NCBI RefSeq assembly: GCF_043194295.1 | Contig: NZ_JBAFVK010000006.1 | Strand: one strand, 5' to 3' | Length of the DNA: 64,000 nt | Source: Xanthobacter autotrophicus | GTDB taxonomy: Bacteria > Pseudomonadota > Alphaproteobacteria > Rhizobiales > Xanthobacteraceae | Part shown: piece after piece, positions 24,854 to 35,693 of the stretch | Layout: each line of letters starts with the position of its first letter | How positions within the stretch are numbered: position 1 is the first letter of the stretch | Program-made: the position numbers and the translations under genes | The notes under the pieces: model-generated | What the model saw: only the letters and a program-made list of their open reading frames with translations | Database searches by the model: none | Told to the model about the DNA's origin: nothing

Positions 24854-26734
24854 TCAACAGCCTGCCCCGGCCCGTCGCGCATGGGTGGCGAGCAGGGCGA
24901 GGGCCGCCGGGGTCATGCCCTCCATGCGCCCCGCCTGCCCCACCGTGCGCGGACGGATGCGGGCGAGCTTCTGCTTCAGCTCGTTGGAGAGGCCGGGAAG
25001 GTCCGCGTAGGCCAGGTCCTCCGGCAGGCTCAATTGCTCGTCCCGGCGCAGCATGGAAATGTCCGCCGCCTGCCGGTTGAGATAGACGGCGTATTTGGCA
25101 TCGATCTCCACCTGCTCGGCCACCGCCGGATCGATCGCCGCCAGCTCCGGCCAGATGGCGCCGAGGCGCGCCACATCGATGTCCGGATAGGCGAGGAGAT
25201 CGAAAGCCGTCCGCCGCTGGCCGTCGCGATTGACGCTGAGGCCGTGCCGCGCGCCCTCCGTGGGCGTCAGGCTGAGGCTCTCCGCCAGCGCCCGCGCTTC
25301 GTCCAGCGCCGCGCTGCGCCGGGCGAAATGCGCCGAGCGCTCGGCGCCCACGAGGCCAAGGGCTTCCCCGCGCCGGGTGAGGCGCTGGTCCGCATTGTCC
25401 GCGCGCAGGGTCAGGCGATATTCGGCGCGGGAGGTGAACATGCGATAGGGCTCGCTCACCCCGCGGGTGACGAGATCGTCCACCATCACCCCGAGATAAG
25501 CCTCGGCTCGGTCAAAGACCGTGCCCTCCGCCCCACCGGCGTGCCGCGCCGCATTGAGGCCGGCGAGCAGCCCCTGGGCGGCGGCCTCCTCATAGCCTGT
25601 GGTGCCATTGATCTGGCCGGCGAGGAACAGGCCGTTAACGCGCTTGGCCTCCAGCGTGGGAGCCAGCTCGCGCGGGTCCACATGGTCGTATTCGATGGCA
25701 TAGCCCGGCCGCAGCACCGCCACCTGCTCCAGCCCCGGAATGGTGCGCAGGAAGGCGGTCTGCACCTCGGCGGGCAGGGAGGTGGACAGGCCGTTGGGAT
25801 AGATTGTGGGATCGTCCAGCCCCTCCGGCTCCAAAAAGATCTGGTGGCCGTCGCGATCGCCGAAGCGGACGATCTTGTCCTCGATGGACGGGCAATAGCG
25901 CGGGCCGCTGCTCTCGATGCGGCCGGAATACATGGCCGAGCGGGAAAGGTTGGCCCGGATCAGATCGTGGGTCGCATCCGTGGTGCGGGTGATGCCGCAT
26001 TCCACCTGGGGGTTGGGCAAGTGCGTGGTGAGGGCCGAGAAGGGCTCGGGCCGATCATCGCCGGGCTGCATCTCCAGGCTCGCCCAATCAATGGTGCGGC
26101 CATCGAGGCGGGCGGGGGTGCCGGTCTTCAGCCGGCCCAGAGCGAAGCCGAGGCGGGCGAGGGCAGGGGAGAGGCCCAGCGCCGGCTTCTCGCCCATGCG
26201 GCCGGCGGGATAGCTCACCTCGCCCATATGGATGAGGCCGTTGAGAAAGGTCCCGGTGGTGAGCACCACCGCCCCGCAGGACAGCTCCCGCCCATCGGCG
26301 AGGCGCACGCCGGTGATGCGGCCGCCCGCGACCAGCAGATCGTCGGCGTCGCCCTCCACGATGGTGAGGCCCTCCTGCGCGGCCAGCGCCGCCTGCATGG
26401 CGCGGGCATAGAGCTTGCGATCGGCCTGGGCGCGGGGCCCCCGCACAGCCGGGCCCTTGCGGCGATTGAGCACGCGGAACTGGATGCCCCCCTGGTCCGC
26501 TACCCGGCCCATGAGGCCGTCCAGCGCATCGATCTCCCGCACCAGATGGCCCTTGCCCAGCCCGCCGATGGCGGGATTGCAGGACATGGCGCCGATGGTT
26601 GAGCGGGAATGGGTCAGCAGCGCCGTGCGCGCGCCGATGCGCGCGGACGCAGCGGCGGCCTCGCAGCCCGCATGGCCACCGCCCACCACGATCACGTCGA
26701 AGGCATTCGCTGAAAGGGTTTCGGTCATTCTCAT
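24854..26734 (-). CDS. mnmG: tRNA uridine-5-carboxymethylaminomethyl(34) synthesis enzyme MnmG
   Basis: FAD enzyme that with MnmE modifies the wobble uridine of certain tRNAs. The 626-residue protein has the FAD-binding VVGGGHAGCEAA, the signature MSCNPAIGGLGKGHLVREID, GPRYCPSIEDK and GLFLAGQINGTTGYEEAA. ATGs at 26734 and 26728 are both possible. It forms an operon with rsmG and parAB. Confidence 0.96.
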   Translation of the reverse strand: MRMTETLSANAFDVIVVGGGHAGCEAAAASARIGARTALLTHSRSTIGAMSCNPAIGGLGKGHLVREIDALDGLMGRVADQGGIQFRVLNRRKGPAVRGPRAQADRKLYARAMQAALAAQEGLTIVEGDADDLLVAGGRITGVRLADGRELSCGAVVLTTGTFLNGLIHMGEVSYPAGRMGEKPALGLSPALARLGFALGRLKTGTPARLDGRTIDWASLEMQPGDDRPEPFSALTTHLPNPQVECGITRTTDATHDLIRANLSRSAMYSGRIESSGPRYCPSIEDKIVRFGDRDGHQIFLEPEGLDDPTIYPNGLSTSLPAEVQTAFLRTIPGLEQVAVLRPGYAIEYDHVDPRELAPTLEAKRVNGLFLAGQINGTTGYEEAAAQGLLAGLNAARHAGGAEGTVFDRAEAYLGVMVDDLVTRGVSEPYRMFTSRAEYRLTLRADNADQRLTRRGEALGLVGAERSAHFARRSAALDEARALAESLSLTPTEGARHGLSVNRDGQRRTAFDLLAYPDIDVARLGAIWPELAAIDPAVAEQVEIDAKYAVYLNRQAADISMLRRDEQLSLPEDLAYADLPGLSNELKQKLARIRPRTVGQAGRMEGMTPAALALLATHARRAGAGC

Positions 26735-26811
26735 CCGGGGCAGAAAGGCGGCCCACGCCGCCCCTTCTGGAAACGCCCTCTTTCCGGCGCCGTCAAGGCC
26801 GCAGCCGGCGA

Positions 26812-26827
26812 TGTTTCACGTGAAACA
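26812..26827. promoter_or_regulatory. Perfect parS site between mnmE and mnmG
   Basis: TGTTTCACGTGAAACA is an exact 16-bp match to the universal parS consensus, placed in the 115-bp gap between mnmE and mnmG about 7.5 kb from the predicted origin. It is expected to be the ParB loading site. Confidence 0.97.
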
Positions 26828-26849
26828 CCCTGCGGGGTGGAGGTGGCGC

Positions 26850-28145
26850 CTATTTCCCGATGCAGAAGGTGCTGAACAGGGCGTCCAGCACATCCTCCAC
26901 ATCCACCCGTCCGATGAGCTGGTCCAGCGCCCGCACCGCGAGCCGCACATCCTCGGCGCGCAATTCCTCATGGCCGCCGAAATCGCCCAGCGCCCGCTCC
27001 AGCTGGAGGGTGGCCACCTCCAGCGCCCGCCGCTGCCGCTCGCGGGTGATCAGCGCCGGCTCGCGCCCGCCGAGGCGGTCCGCCTCCTGTTCCAGCCGGC
27101 CGACAAGGGCGTCCACGCCCGCGCCGGTGGCGGCGGAGATGCCGATCCAGCCTTCGGGAATGGCGGCGTCGCGATCGATCTTGGTGCGCACCTTCACCGC
27201 CCGGGTAAGGGCAGGGGGCGGCTCGGACCCGGCATCACAGAGCCAGAGCACCACGTCCGCCCCCTCCGCCCGGGCCAGCGCGCGGCGCACGCCTTCGGCT
27301 TCCACAAGGTCCGAGGTCTCGCGCAGGCCGGCCGTGTCCAGCAGGGTCACGGCCTGCCCGGCCAGCTCCAGATGCACCTCCAGCACGTCGCGGGTGGTGC
27401 CGGGCAGGGCGGAGACGATGGCTGCTTCGCGGCCCGCAAGGCGGTTCAGCAGAGTGGATTTTCCGGCATTGGGCGGGCCGGAAATGGTCACCACCAGCCC
27501 GTCACGCACCCGCTCGCCCCGCGCCGCGTCGGTGAGGGCGGCAAGCAGTTCGTCCTTCAGCCGGGCAAGGCGGGCGACGGCATCCGTCGTCACCTCTCCG
27601 GACACGTCGCTCTCGTCGGAAAAATCGATGCCGGCCTCGATCAGCGCCAGGGCAGAGACCAGCCCCACGCGCCAGCCCTCCACCCGGCGGGAGAGCGCGC
27701 CCGAGGCCAGCGCCAGCGCCTGTTTGCGCTGGGCCTCGCTCTCCGCCGCCACCAGATCGGCGAGGCCCTCCACCTCCGCCAGATCCAGCTTGCCGTTGGC
27801 ATGGGCCCTCCGGGTGAACTCGCCGGCTTCCGCCGGACGCAAGCCGGGCAGGGCGGACAGCGCCCGCAGCACCGCCGCGACCACCGCGCGGCCGCCATGG
27901 AGATGAAGCTCGGCCACATCCTCCCCCGTGGCGCTGGCGGGGCCGGGGAAGAACAGGATGAGGCCCCGATCCAGCATCTCCCCGGTCCGGGGATCGCTCA
28001 AGGCGCCGTAGCGGGCGACGCGGGGCGGGGGCAGCACGCCGGCAAGGGCGAGGACCGCCGCCGCCGCCTCGGGACCGCTGATGCGCAGCACCGCCACACC
28101 GGCCGGCAGGCGGCCAGACGAGAGGGCGAAGAGAGTGTCGATCAT
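26850..28145 (-). CDS. mnmE: tRNA uridine-5-carboxymethylaminomethyl(34) synthesis GTPase MnmE
   Basis: Potassium-dependent GTPase partner of MnmG. The 431-residue protein has an N-terminal formyl-THF-binding domain, a central G domain with P-loop GPPNAGKSTLLN and switch GTTRDVLE, and the conserved C-terminal FCIGK whose Cys is essential in the family. The ATG at 28145 gives the standard MIDTLFALSS start; the open frame running far upstream is antisense to yyaL and not real. Confidence 0.96.
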   Translation of the reverse strand: MIDTLFALSSGRLPAGVAVLRISGPEAAAAVLALAGVLPPPRVARYGALSDPRTGEMLDRGLILFFPGPASATGEDVAELHLHGGRAVVAAVLRALSALPGLRPAEAGEFTRRAHANGKLDLAEVEGLADLVAAESEAQRKQALALASGALSRRVEGWRVGLVSALALIEAGIDFSDESDVSGEVTTDAVARLARLKDELLAALTDAARGERVRDGLVVTISGPPNAGKSTLLNRLAGREAAIVSALPGTTRDVLEVHLELAGQAVTLLDTAGLRETSDLVEAEGVRRALARAEGADVVLWLCDAGSEPPPALTRAVKVRTKIDRDAAIPEGWIGISAATGAGVDALVGRLEQEADRLGGREPALITRERQRRALEVATLQLERALGDFGGHEELRAEDVRLAVRALDQLIGRVDVEDVLDALFSTFCIGK

Positions 28146-28280
28146 GGCGTCGTTTCCCAAACTGGCGACGGATTTGCACGGCACCGGCAGATGGCGGACC
28201 ATGCGCCATTCATTGCCTGAACCTTTCGTCGCCATCTCCATTGCCACCAAAGCCGGCGTCAGCCGAGGGATTTTAAGATC

Positions 28281-30290
<2,010 letters not shown>

Positions 30291-30337
30291 GGCGCCAATT
30301 TTCCGGGTGAGCGAAGCGATACCCCTTCAGATCGCGT

Positions 30338-30365
30338 CAGAAAGCCTCCTAAGGGAGGCTTTCTG
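30338..30365. terminator. Hairpin between yyaL and dnaQ
   Basis: The 12-bp arms CAGAAAGCCTCC (30338-30349) and GGAGGCTTTCTG (30354-30365) pair perfectly around a 4-nt loop, between two convergent genes. No T tract follows on either strand, so a terminator role rests on position. Confidence 0.6.
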
Positions 30366-30480
30366 CGGATGAAGAATGGATCGGACCTGAGGCCGCTTTG
30401 CCGCCCACGACCTTCCTAATCGATCAACTTTTAGTTGATTTAAAGTTGCAATACCGCAAAACGAGTGTCTACGAGCCAGC

Positions 30481-31203
30481 TCAGCTGCCCGTCTTCTCCG
30501 CCTCCGGCGCGTCGGCATATTTCAGCCAGAGCGCCTTCTCCCCCATGCTGGCGATGAAGGCCGCATGGGCTTCCGCTTCGTCAGCCGTCAGGCGGGACGC
30601 GAGCGGGACGGGGCGGGGATGGGCCGCCGCCACGGCGACCACGAGACGGGGCGCCTCGCTCGTATCCTCCACCAGTCCGATGAGGCTTGCCTGCTTGCCG
30701 CCGAGCAGCTCACCATAGACCTCGGCCAGAAGCTCCGCATCCAGCAGCGCCCCGTGCTTCACCCGGCGCGAGCTATCGATGCCGTAGCGGTTCATCAAAT
30801 CGTCGAGGCGGTTGCCGCCGCCGGGATGCTTGCGCCGTGCCAGCGCCAGCGTGTCGACCACCCGGTCGCGGGCAATGGTGGGGCGGCTGAGGCGCTCCAG
30901 CTCCGCATTCAGGAAGCCGATGTCGAACGCCGCGTTGTGAATCACCAAAGTATCTTCGGCGATGAAATTGAGGAAATCGTCGGCAACGTCCTTGAACTTC
31001 GGCTTGTCGGACAAGAATTCGGCGGACAGGCCGTGGACGTTGAACGCCTCCACCGGCATGTCCCGCTCGGGATTGATATAGACGTGGAACACCGTGCCGG
31101 TGAGGATGCGGTTGACCATCTCCACGCAGCCGATTTCCACCAGTCGGTCGCCGCCATAGGCTTCAAGGCCGGTGGTCTCGGTGTCGAGCACGATCTCGCG
31201 CAA
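30481..31203 (-). CDS. dnaQ: DNA polymerase III epsilon subunit (proofreading exonuclease)
   Basis: 3'-5' exonuclease of the replicative polymerase. The 240-residue protein opens REIVLDTETTGLEAYGGDRLVEIGCVE (ExoI, DxE), has HNAAFDIGFLNAEL (ExoII) and VKHGALLDAELLAEVY (ExoIII, HxxxxD). No ATG precedes the ExoI motif; the TTG at 31203 has GGGAGAGGA upstream and is taken as start. The C-terminal tail would bind the alpha subunit. Confidence 0.94.
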   Translation of the reverse strand: MREIVLDTETTGLEAYGGDRLVEIGCVEMVNRILTGTVFHVYINPERDMPVEAFNVHGLSAEFLSDKPKFKDVADDFLNFIAEDTLVIHNAAFDIGFLNAELERLSRPTIARDRVVDTLALARRKHPGGGNRLDDLMNRYGIDSSRRVKHGALLDAELLAEVYGELLGGKQASLIGLVEDTSEAPRLVVAVAAAHPRPVPLASRLTADEAEAHAAFIASMGEKALWLKYADAPEAEKTGS

Positions 31204-31216
31204 GGTGTCCTCTCCC

Positions 31217-31819
31217 TCAGCCTGTAACCCGGCGCCCCGGCCCCGACAGCGCCCTCACGATGCCGGCCACCTGATGGGCCGCCGCCGGGAAGCCCCGGCC
31301 GGTGTCGATGACGAAATGCGCGCGGCGACGCTTTTCTGCGTCCGGCATCTGCTTGGCCACAATGGTCTCGAATTTTTCTTCCGTCATGCCGGCCCGCTCC
31401 AGCACACGGGCGCGCTGCACAGCTTTCGACGCGCTGACCACAGCCACCGCATCCACGCGCCCGGCGCCGCCGGTCTCGAACAACAGGGGGATGTCCAGCA
31501 CCACCAGCCGCGCCCCAGCTCCACGGGCCTTGGCAAGAAAGGCTTCCTCCTCGGCGCGGACCAGAGGATGGACGATAGTCTCCAGCCGCTTCATGGCCTC
31601 GGGGTCCGCCAGCACGCGGGCGCCCAGCGCGGCGCGGTCGATCGCGCCATCCCGCGTCACTCCGGGAAAGGCCGCCTCCACCGGGGCCACCGCGCGCCCG
31701 CGATAGAGCGCGTGCACAGAGGCATCCGCATCATGCACCGGCACGCCCATGGCGCGGAACAGGCCCGCCGTGCCTGATTTGCCCATGCCGATGGAACCGG
31801 TGAGGCCGAGGATCCACAT
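31217..31819 (-). CDS. coaE: Dephospho-CoA kinase
   Basis: Final step of coenzyme A synthesis, phosphorylating the ribose 3'-OH. The 200-residue protein starts ILGLTGSIGMGKSGTAGLF (P-loop) and has VHDADASVHALY and the lid region. It lies 13 nt before dnaQ and 3 nt after aroE in one leftward operon. Confidence 0.95.
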   Translation of the reverse strand: MWILGLTGSIGMGKSGTAGLFRAMGVPVHDADASVHALYRGRAVAPVEAAFPGVTRDGAIDRAALGARVLADPEAMKRLETIVHPLVRAEEEAFLAKARGAGARLVVLDIPLLFETGGAGRVDAVAVVSASKAVQRARVLERAGMTEEKFETIVAKQMPDAEKRRRAHFVIDTGRGFPAAAHQVAGIVRALSGPGRRVTG

Positions 31820-31822
31820 GGC

Positions 31823-32671
31823 TCAGGCCGCCAGCTGGCCCGAGGCCCGAAGATCCGCGATCAGCACCTCGCGCAATTCGGCCGTGACCTCGGGACGCAC
31901 CCCGAACCAGCGCTCGAAGCCAGGCACGCCCTGATGCAGCAGCATGCCGAGCCCGTCCACGGTGCGCAGTCCACGCGCCGCCGCCGCCGTCAACAACGGC
32001 GTGAGAAGCGGCACATAGACGATGTCGCTCACCACTGCCTCTTGCCTGAGGCGCGACAGGTCGACGGCGAGCGCCGCTCCGCCCTTCATGCCCAGCGACG
32101 TGCAGTTCACCAGGATATCGGCATCCGCCATCACCTCGGATGCCTTGTCGAAGGCCAGCGGAACCACCTTTTTGCCGAACGCCGTGGCGATGATCTCGGC
32201 CCGCTCCAGCGTGCGATTGGCCAGCACCACCCGCTCGAACCCGCGTTGCACCAGCGCATGGACGATGGCGCGGGAGGCGCCGCCCGCGCCCAGCACCAGC
32301 GCCAGCCTGCGCGCCCCGTCCCAGTCCGGAACACTGGCGTCCAGATTGGCGATGAAGCCGTAGCCATCGGTGCTGGTGCCGCACAGCCGGCCGTCCTCCA
32401 GCCACAGGGTGTTGGCGGAACCCAGGGCCGCCGCATTCTCGTCCGCCTCGTCGAGCACGGAAAATGCAATTTCCTTGTTGGGGGCGGTGACATTGCAGCC
32501 GGCATAGCCGCGCGCGGCAAGGCTGCGGTAAAACTCCGCCGCCTGCGCGGGCGGCACTTCCTCCCGGCCATAGTCGCCGTCGATGCCATAGGCCTTCAGC
32601 CAATAGCCATGAAGCAGCGGGGACCTTGAATAGCTCACCGGCGAGCCGGTGATGCAGGCATGCACGGTCAC
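31823..32671 (-). CDS. aroE: Shikimate dehydrogenase
   Basis: NADPH-dependent reduction of 3-dehydroshikimate in aromatic amino acid synthesis. The 282-residue protein has SYSRSPLLHGYWL, the substrate-binding NVTAPNKEIAF with catalytic Lys, and LVLGAGGASRAIVHAL for NADP. The start is GTG at 32671, overlapping the maf stop (GTGA). Confidence 0.95.
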   Translation of the reverse strand: MTVHACITGSPVSYSRSPLLHGYWLKAYGIDGDYGREEVPPAQAAEFYRSLAARGYAGCNVTAPNKEIAFSVLDEADENAAALGSANTLWLEDGRLCGTSTDGYGFIANLDASVPDWDGARRLALVLGAGGASRAIVHALVQRGFERVVLANRTLERAEIIATAFGKKVVPLAFDKASEVMADADILVNCTSLGMKGGAALAVDLSRLRQEAVVSDIVYVPLLTPLLTAAAARGLRTVDGLGMLLHQGVPGFERWFGVRPEVTAELREVLIADLRASGQLAA

Positions 32672-33273
32672 GGCAGCAGCCCCTGTTCCCGGAAGAAGGG
32701 CAGAAGCTGAAGCAGCGGCAAGCCCAAAATGGTGAAATGGTCCCCGTCCACCCGGGTGAACAGGTGCACCCCCACCGATTCCAGCTGGTAGGCGCCCACG
32801 GACGTGAGCACCCGCGGCCCGGCGGCGGTGATGTAGGTGTTCAGCGCCTCGTCGCTCAACGGCCGCATGGTGAGAAAGGCGCTGACTACCGTCTCGAACA
32901 GGATCGCGCCATCGCGCGCCACGGCCACCGCCGAATGCAGGGCATGGGTCTGGCCGGCGAGTTCCTGAAGCTGCAGGCGCGCCGCCTCCAGGCTCACCGG
33001 CTTGTGGTAGATCTTCGGCCCCAGGGCCAGGGTCTGGTCCGCGCCCAGCACCAGGCGCCCCGGCGCCGCGCGCGATCCGGCGAGCGCCTTCGCCCGGGCC
33101 AGGATCACCGCGATGCCGGCGGGATCCACCGCGCCCGCATCCGCCTGGATGGAGCGTTCGTCCACCTCGGCGGCCACCGTTTCCACCGGCACGCCCGCAT
33201 GGACGAGAAGGGTCAGGCGCGTCGCACTCTTGGATGCCAGGACGAGCGGCTGTTCACCACGCCACACGAGCAT
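32668..33273 (-). CDS. maf: Maf-family nucleotide pyrophosphatase
   Basis: Hydrolyses non-canonical or excess nucleoside triphosphates (house cleaning). The 201-residue protein has the N-terminal LVLASKSATRLTLL, the catalytic GADQTLAL with its Asp, and the late SVGAYQLESVG motif. It overlaps aroE by 4 nt. Substrate class (YhdE-like or YceF-like) is not decided here. Confidence 0.9.
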   Translation of the reverse strand: MLVWRGEQPLVLASKSATRLTLLVHAGVPVETVAAEVDERSIQADAGAVDPAGIAVILARAKALAGSRAAPGRLVLGADQTLALGPKIYHKPVSLEAARLQLQELAGQTHALHSAVAVARDGAILFETVVSAFLTMRPLSDEALNTYITAAGPRVLTSVGAYQLESVGVHLFTRVDGDHFTILGLPLLQLLPFFREQGLLP

Positions 33274-33357
33274 ATCTCCCTTCGCTCCCGCGCTCCATCC
33301 GGGGCCGGTCCATGTGGGTTTCCCTCAAAGCCGGCTAGGGTGCAAGGTGTGCTCTCG

Positions 33358-33428
33358 TCTCATGGTCAGGCCGTGAGCCAATCTCATGGCCCGGTCTCAT
33401 GGGGCGGTCCCTGGGGCGGTCCCTGGGG
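33358..33428. repeat. Cluster of short direct repeats between maf and ppsR
   Basis: TCTCATGG occurs at 33358, 33382 and 33395, and a 12-bp unit GGGGCGGTCCCT is repeated in tandem at 33401-33412 and 33413-33424 with a partial third copy to 33428. The last copy ends just before the ppsR stop codon at 33435. Confidence 0.6.
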
Positions 33429-33434
33429 CTCGTC

Positions 33435-34286
33435 TCAGGTTTCGGCGATGGCCCGGCGTCGGCGCTCGCTGTAGAGCGCGTAGATGGTGGCGGCAGTCTC
33501 TTCCACCGAGCGGCGGGTGACGTCGATGAGGGGCCAGCCGTTGCGGGCGCACAGGCGCCGCGACAGGATGATCTCCTCGTTCACCGCCTCCCGGTCCACG
33601 TAGGACGCGCCCAGATCCGATGCATTGAGCCCCAGAAGCCGGTTCTGGCGGATTTCGACAATGCGCTCCGGGCTCGCCACCAGGCCGACCACAAGCGGCT
33701 TCTTCAGCTTCTCCACCCCCGGCGGCAGCGGCACGCTGGGCACCAGCGGGATGTTGGCGGTCTTGATGCCGCGATTGGCGAGATAGATGGAGGTGGGCGT
33801 CTTGGAGGTGCGCGACACGCCGAGCAGCACTACGTCGGCGCTTTCCAGGTCGTCCGTCATGTGCCCATCGTCGTGCATGACGGTGTAGTTCAGCGCGTCG
33901 ATGCGCTTGAAATAATTGGCATCCAGCGAGTGCTGCCCGCCCACGCGCGGGGTCGGGCTGCCGCCGAGGTAGGACTGGAACAGCTGCACCACCGGCGCCA
34001 GCACCGACATGTAGGGCACGCCAAGTTCACGGCAGCGCTCCTTCAGCCGCTCGCGGATCTCCTTGTCCACCAGCGTGTAGAGCACGATGCCCGGGTTGTT
34101 CTCCACCTCGCTGAGCACCCGCTCCAGCTGCTTCATGGAGCGGATGAGCGGATAGACATGCTCGATGGGCAGCACGTTCGCATACTGCGCGCAGGCCGCC
34201 CGTCCCACATTGATGAGGGTCTCGCCCGTGGCATCGGAAACGAGGTGGAGATGGAAGAAACTCTCGCCGGGCGTTTTCAGAGTCAC
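33435..34286 (-). CDS. ppsR: Bifunctional pyruvate, phosphate dikinase/PEP synthase regulatory kinase-phosphorylase
   Basis: DUF299 family: phosphorylates and dephosphorylates a Thr of PPDK or PEP synthase using ADP and phosphate, controlling gluconeogenesis. The 283-residue protein begins FFHLHLVSDATGETL and has the P-loop-like GVSRTSKTPTSIYLANRG. The GTG at 34286 with GGTGGA upstream is chosen because no ATG lies close to the conserved start. Divergent from hemE, it marks the left edge of the predicted origin. Confidence 0.9.
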   Translation of the reverse strand: MTLKTPGESFFHLHLVSDATGETLINVGRAACAQYANVLPIEHVYPLIRSMKQLERVLSEVENNPGIVLYTLVDKEIRERLKERCRELGVPYMSVLAPVVQLFQSYLGGSPTPRVGGQHSLDANYFKRIDALNYTVMHDDGHMTDDLESADVVLLGVSRTSKTPTSIYLANRGIKTANIPLVPSVPLPPGVEKLKKPLVVGLVASPERIVEIRQNRLLGLNASDLGASYVDREAVNEEIILSRRLCARNGWPLIDVTRRSVEETAATIYALYSERRRRAIAET

Positions 34287-34452
34287 AATTATCCACCGCT
34301 CCTGTGGAACACTGTTGAAAAAGGCACGCCCGGTGCCGGGGTGCAAGTGCGGGCTCTGGATAACCCTGAAATCCATCCACACCCAACCCGTCCGGGATGG
34401 AATCCACCCCCACCCTGTGCGTCCATGTGGACAGCCGTCCGGGACCCCCGCG

Positions 34453-34467
34453 TTAATCCTTTGTTAA
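34453..34467. promoter_or_regulatory. CtrA site, TTAA-N7-TTAA (first)
   Basis: TTAATCCTTTGTTAA is a perfect full CtrA site. In Caulobacter CtrA binds such sites in the origin to silence replication initiation in swarmer cells; the same use here is inferred from position. Confidence 0.8.
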
Positions 34468-34556
34468 CCGGCCTTTCGCCGGCTTCGCACCTGCGGCAAG
34501 TGCGCCTTCATGAACCGGCCTGCCTGTGGATCGGTTGTCGTCGGCCGATTACATCG

Positions 34557-34571
34557 TTAATCAACCGTTAA
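34557..34571. promoter_or_regulatory. CtrA site, TTAA-N7-TTAA (second)
   Basis: TTAATCAACCGTTAA is a second perfect CtrA site, directly followed by two GACTC sites (34572, 34581) and the AT-rich stretch before hemE. It may also control the hemE promoter. Confidence 0.8.
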
Positions 34572-34625
34572 GACTCCAAAGACTCTCTCTCTTTAAATAA
34601 GATTCTATTAGATTGAAGGGACGGG

Positions 34626-35672
34626 ATGAACCGCGCTCTCGAGACACGATCGCCATTCCTGCGGGTGCTCGACGGCACTCCTTTCGACCCACCGCCGCTC
34701 TGGATGATGCGGCAGGCGGGGCGCTATCTTCCGGAATATCGCGCGGTGCGGGCTGAGGCGGGCGACTTCCTCACTTTGTGCTACACGCCGAAGCTCGCCG
34801 CCGAGGTGACGCTCCAGCCCATCCGCCGCTATGGCTTTGACGCGGCCATCATCTTTTCGGACATCCTGGTGGTGCCCCACGCCCTGGGCGTCGGCCTCAC
34901 CTTCGAGGCCGGCGAGGGTCCGCGGCTGACGCCGGTGACCGACAGCGAGGGCGTAGCCGCCCTCAAGGACCGGCTGGATCCCGACAAGGTGGAGCCGGTC
35001 TACGAGGCCATCGCCTCCGTGCGTGCCACCCTTCCGGCCGAAGTAGCGCTGATCGGCTTCTGCGGCGCGCCGTGGACGGTGGCCACCTACATGGTGGCGG
35101 GCCACGGCACTGACGATCAGGCGCCCGCCCGCATGCTGGCCCTGCGCGACGAAACCCTGTTCCAGAGCCTCATCGACCGGCTCGTGGAGGCTTCCATCGT
35201 CCATCTGGCGGGGCAGGTGGCGGCCGGCGCCGATGTGGTGCAGATCTTCGATACCTGGGCCGGTGTGCTCGATCCCTCGTCGTTCGAGCGCTGGTGTGCT
35301 GAACCACTGCGCCGTATCGTCGCGGGATTGAAGGCGCTGCACCCCCATGTGCGGGTCATTGCCTTCCCCAAGGGGGCGACGCTGGAGGCGCTGGAGCGGT
35401 TGGCCGATACCGGTATCAACGCCATCGGCCTCGATTGGTCGGCGGATCGGCAGGCGGCCCGGCGGCGTTTATCCGGCCGCGTGGCGCTGCAGGGCAATCT
35501 GGATCCGCTGCGCCTCATCGCCGGCGGCGCGGCGCTGGAGGATGAAGTGGCGCGCATCCGCGATGATTTTTCCGGCGTGCGGCACATCTTCAATCTCGGC
35601 CACGGCATCCGCCCCGAAACCCCGCTCGACCATGTGGAAAAGCTGGTGGAAGCGGTGCGCCGGGCGCGCTGA
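34626..35672 (+). CDS. hemE: Uroporphyrinogen decarboxylase
   Basis: Converts uroporphyrinogen III to coproporphyrinogen III in heme synthesis. The 348-residue protein has the family signature PPLWMMRQAGRYLPEYR, the catalytic Asp in AAIIFSDILVV, GFCGAPWTVATYM and FNLGHGIRPETP. Its 5' side is the predicted origin; hemJ follows after 21 nt. Confidence 0.97.
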   Translation: MNRALETRSPFLRVLDGTPFDPPPLWMMRQAGRYLPEYRAVRAEAGDFLTLCYTPKLAAEVTLQPIRRYGFDAAIIFSDILVVPHALGVGLTFEAGEGPRLTPVTDSEGVAALKDRLDPDKVEPVYEAIASVRATLPAEVALIGFCGAPWTVATYMVAGHGTDDQAPARMLALRDETLFQSLIDRLVEASIVHLAGQVAAGADVVQIFDTWAGVLDPSSFERWCAEPLRRIVAGLKALHPHVRVIAFPKGATLEALERLADTGINAIGLDWSADRQAARRRLSGRVALQGNLDPLRLIAGGAALEDEVARIRDDFSGVRHIFNLGHGIRPETPLDHVEKLVEAVRRAR

Positions 35673-35693
35673 TCAAACCAAGACCGGACCCGG

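Larger units (their letters stand above)
34287..34625. other. oriC: Predicted chromosomal replication origin (oriC)
   Basis: The 339-bp gap between divergent ppsR and hemE has no gene but a dense set of origin signals. DnaA-box-like 9-mers: TTATCCACC at 34289 and TCTGGATAA at 34355 (each 8 of 9), plus weaker ones at 34373, 34426 and 34525. Two perfect CtrA sites lie at 34453 and 34557. GANTC methylation sites are at 34400, 34572, 34581 and 34601. An AT-rich stretch spans about 34548-34617. Alphaproteobacterial origins next to hemE are established for Caulobacter, Rickettsia and Sinorhizobium. Transcription diverges from this point. Confidence 0.85.

Noticed and set aside
33399..33428. Tandem repeat considered as a CRISPR or iteron array
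   Set aside because: Only two full 12-bp copies without spacers; too short for either, and the origin signals lie about 900 bp away.
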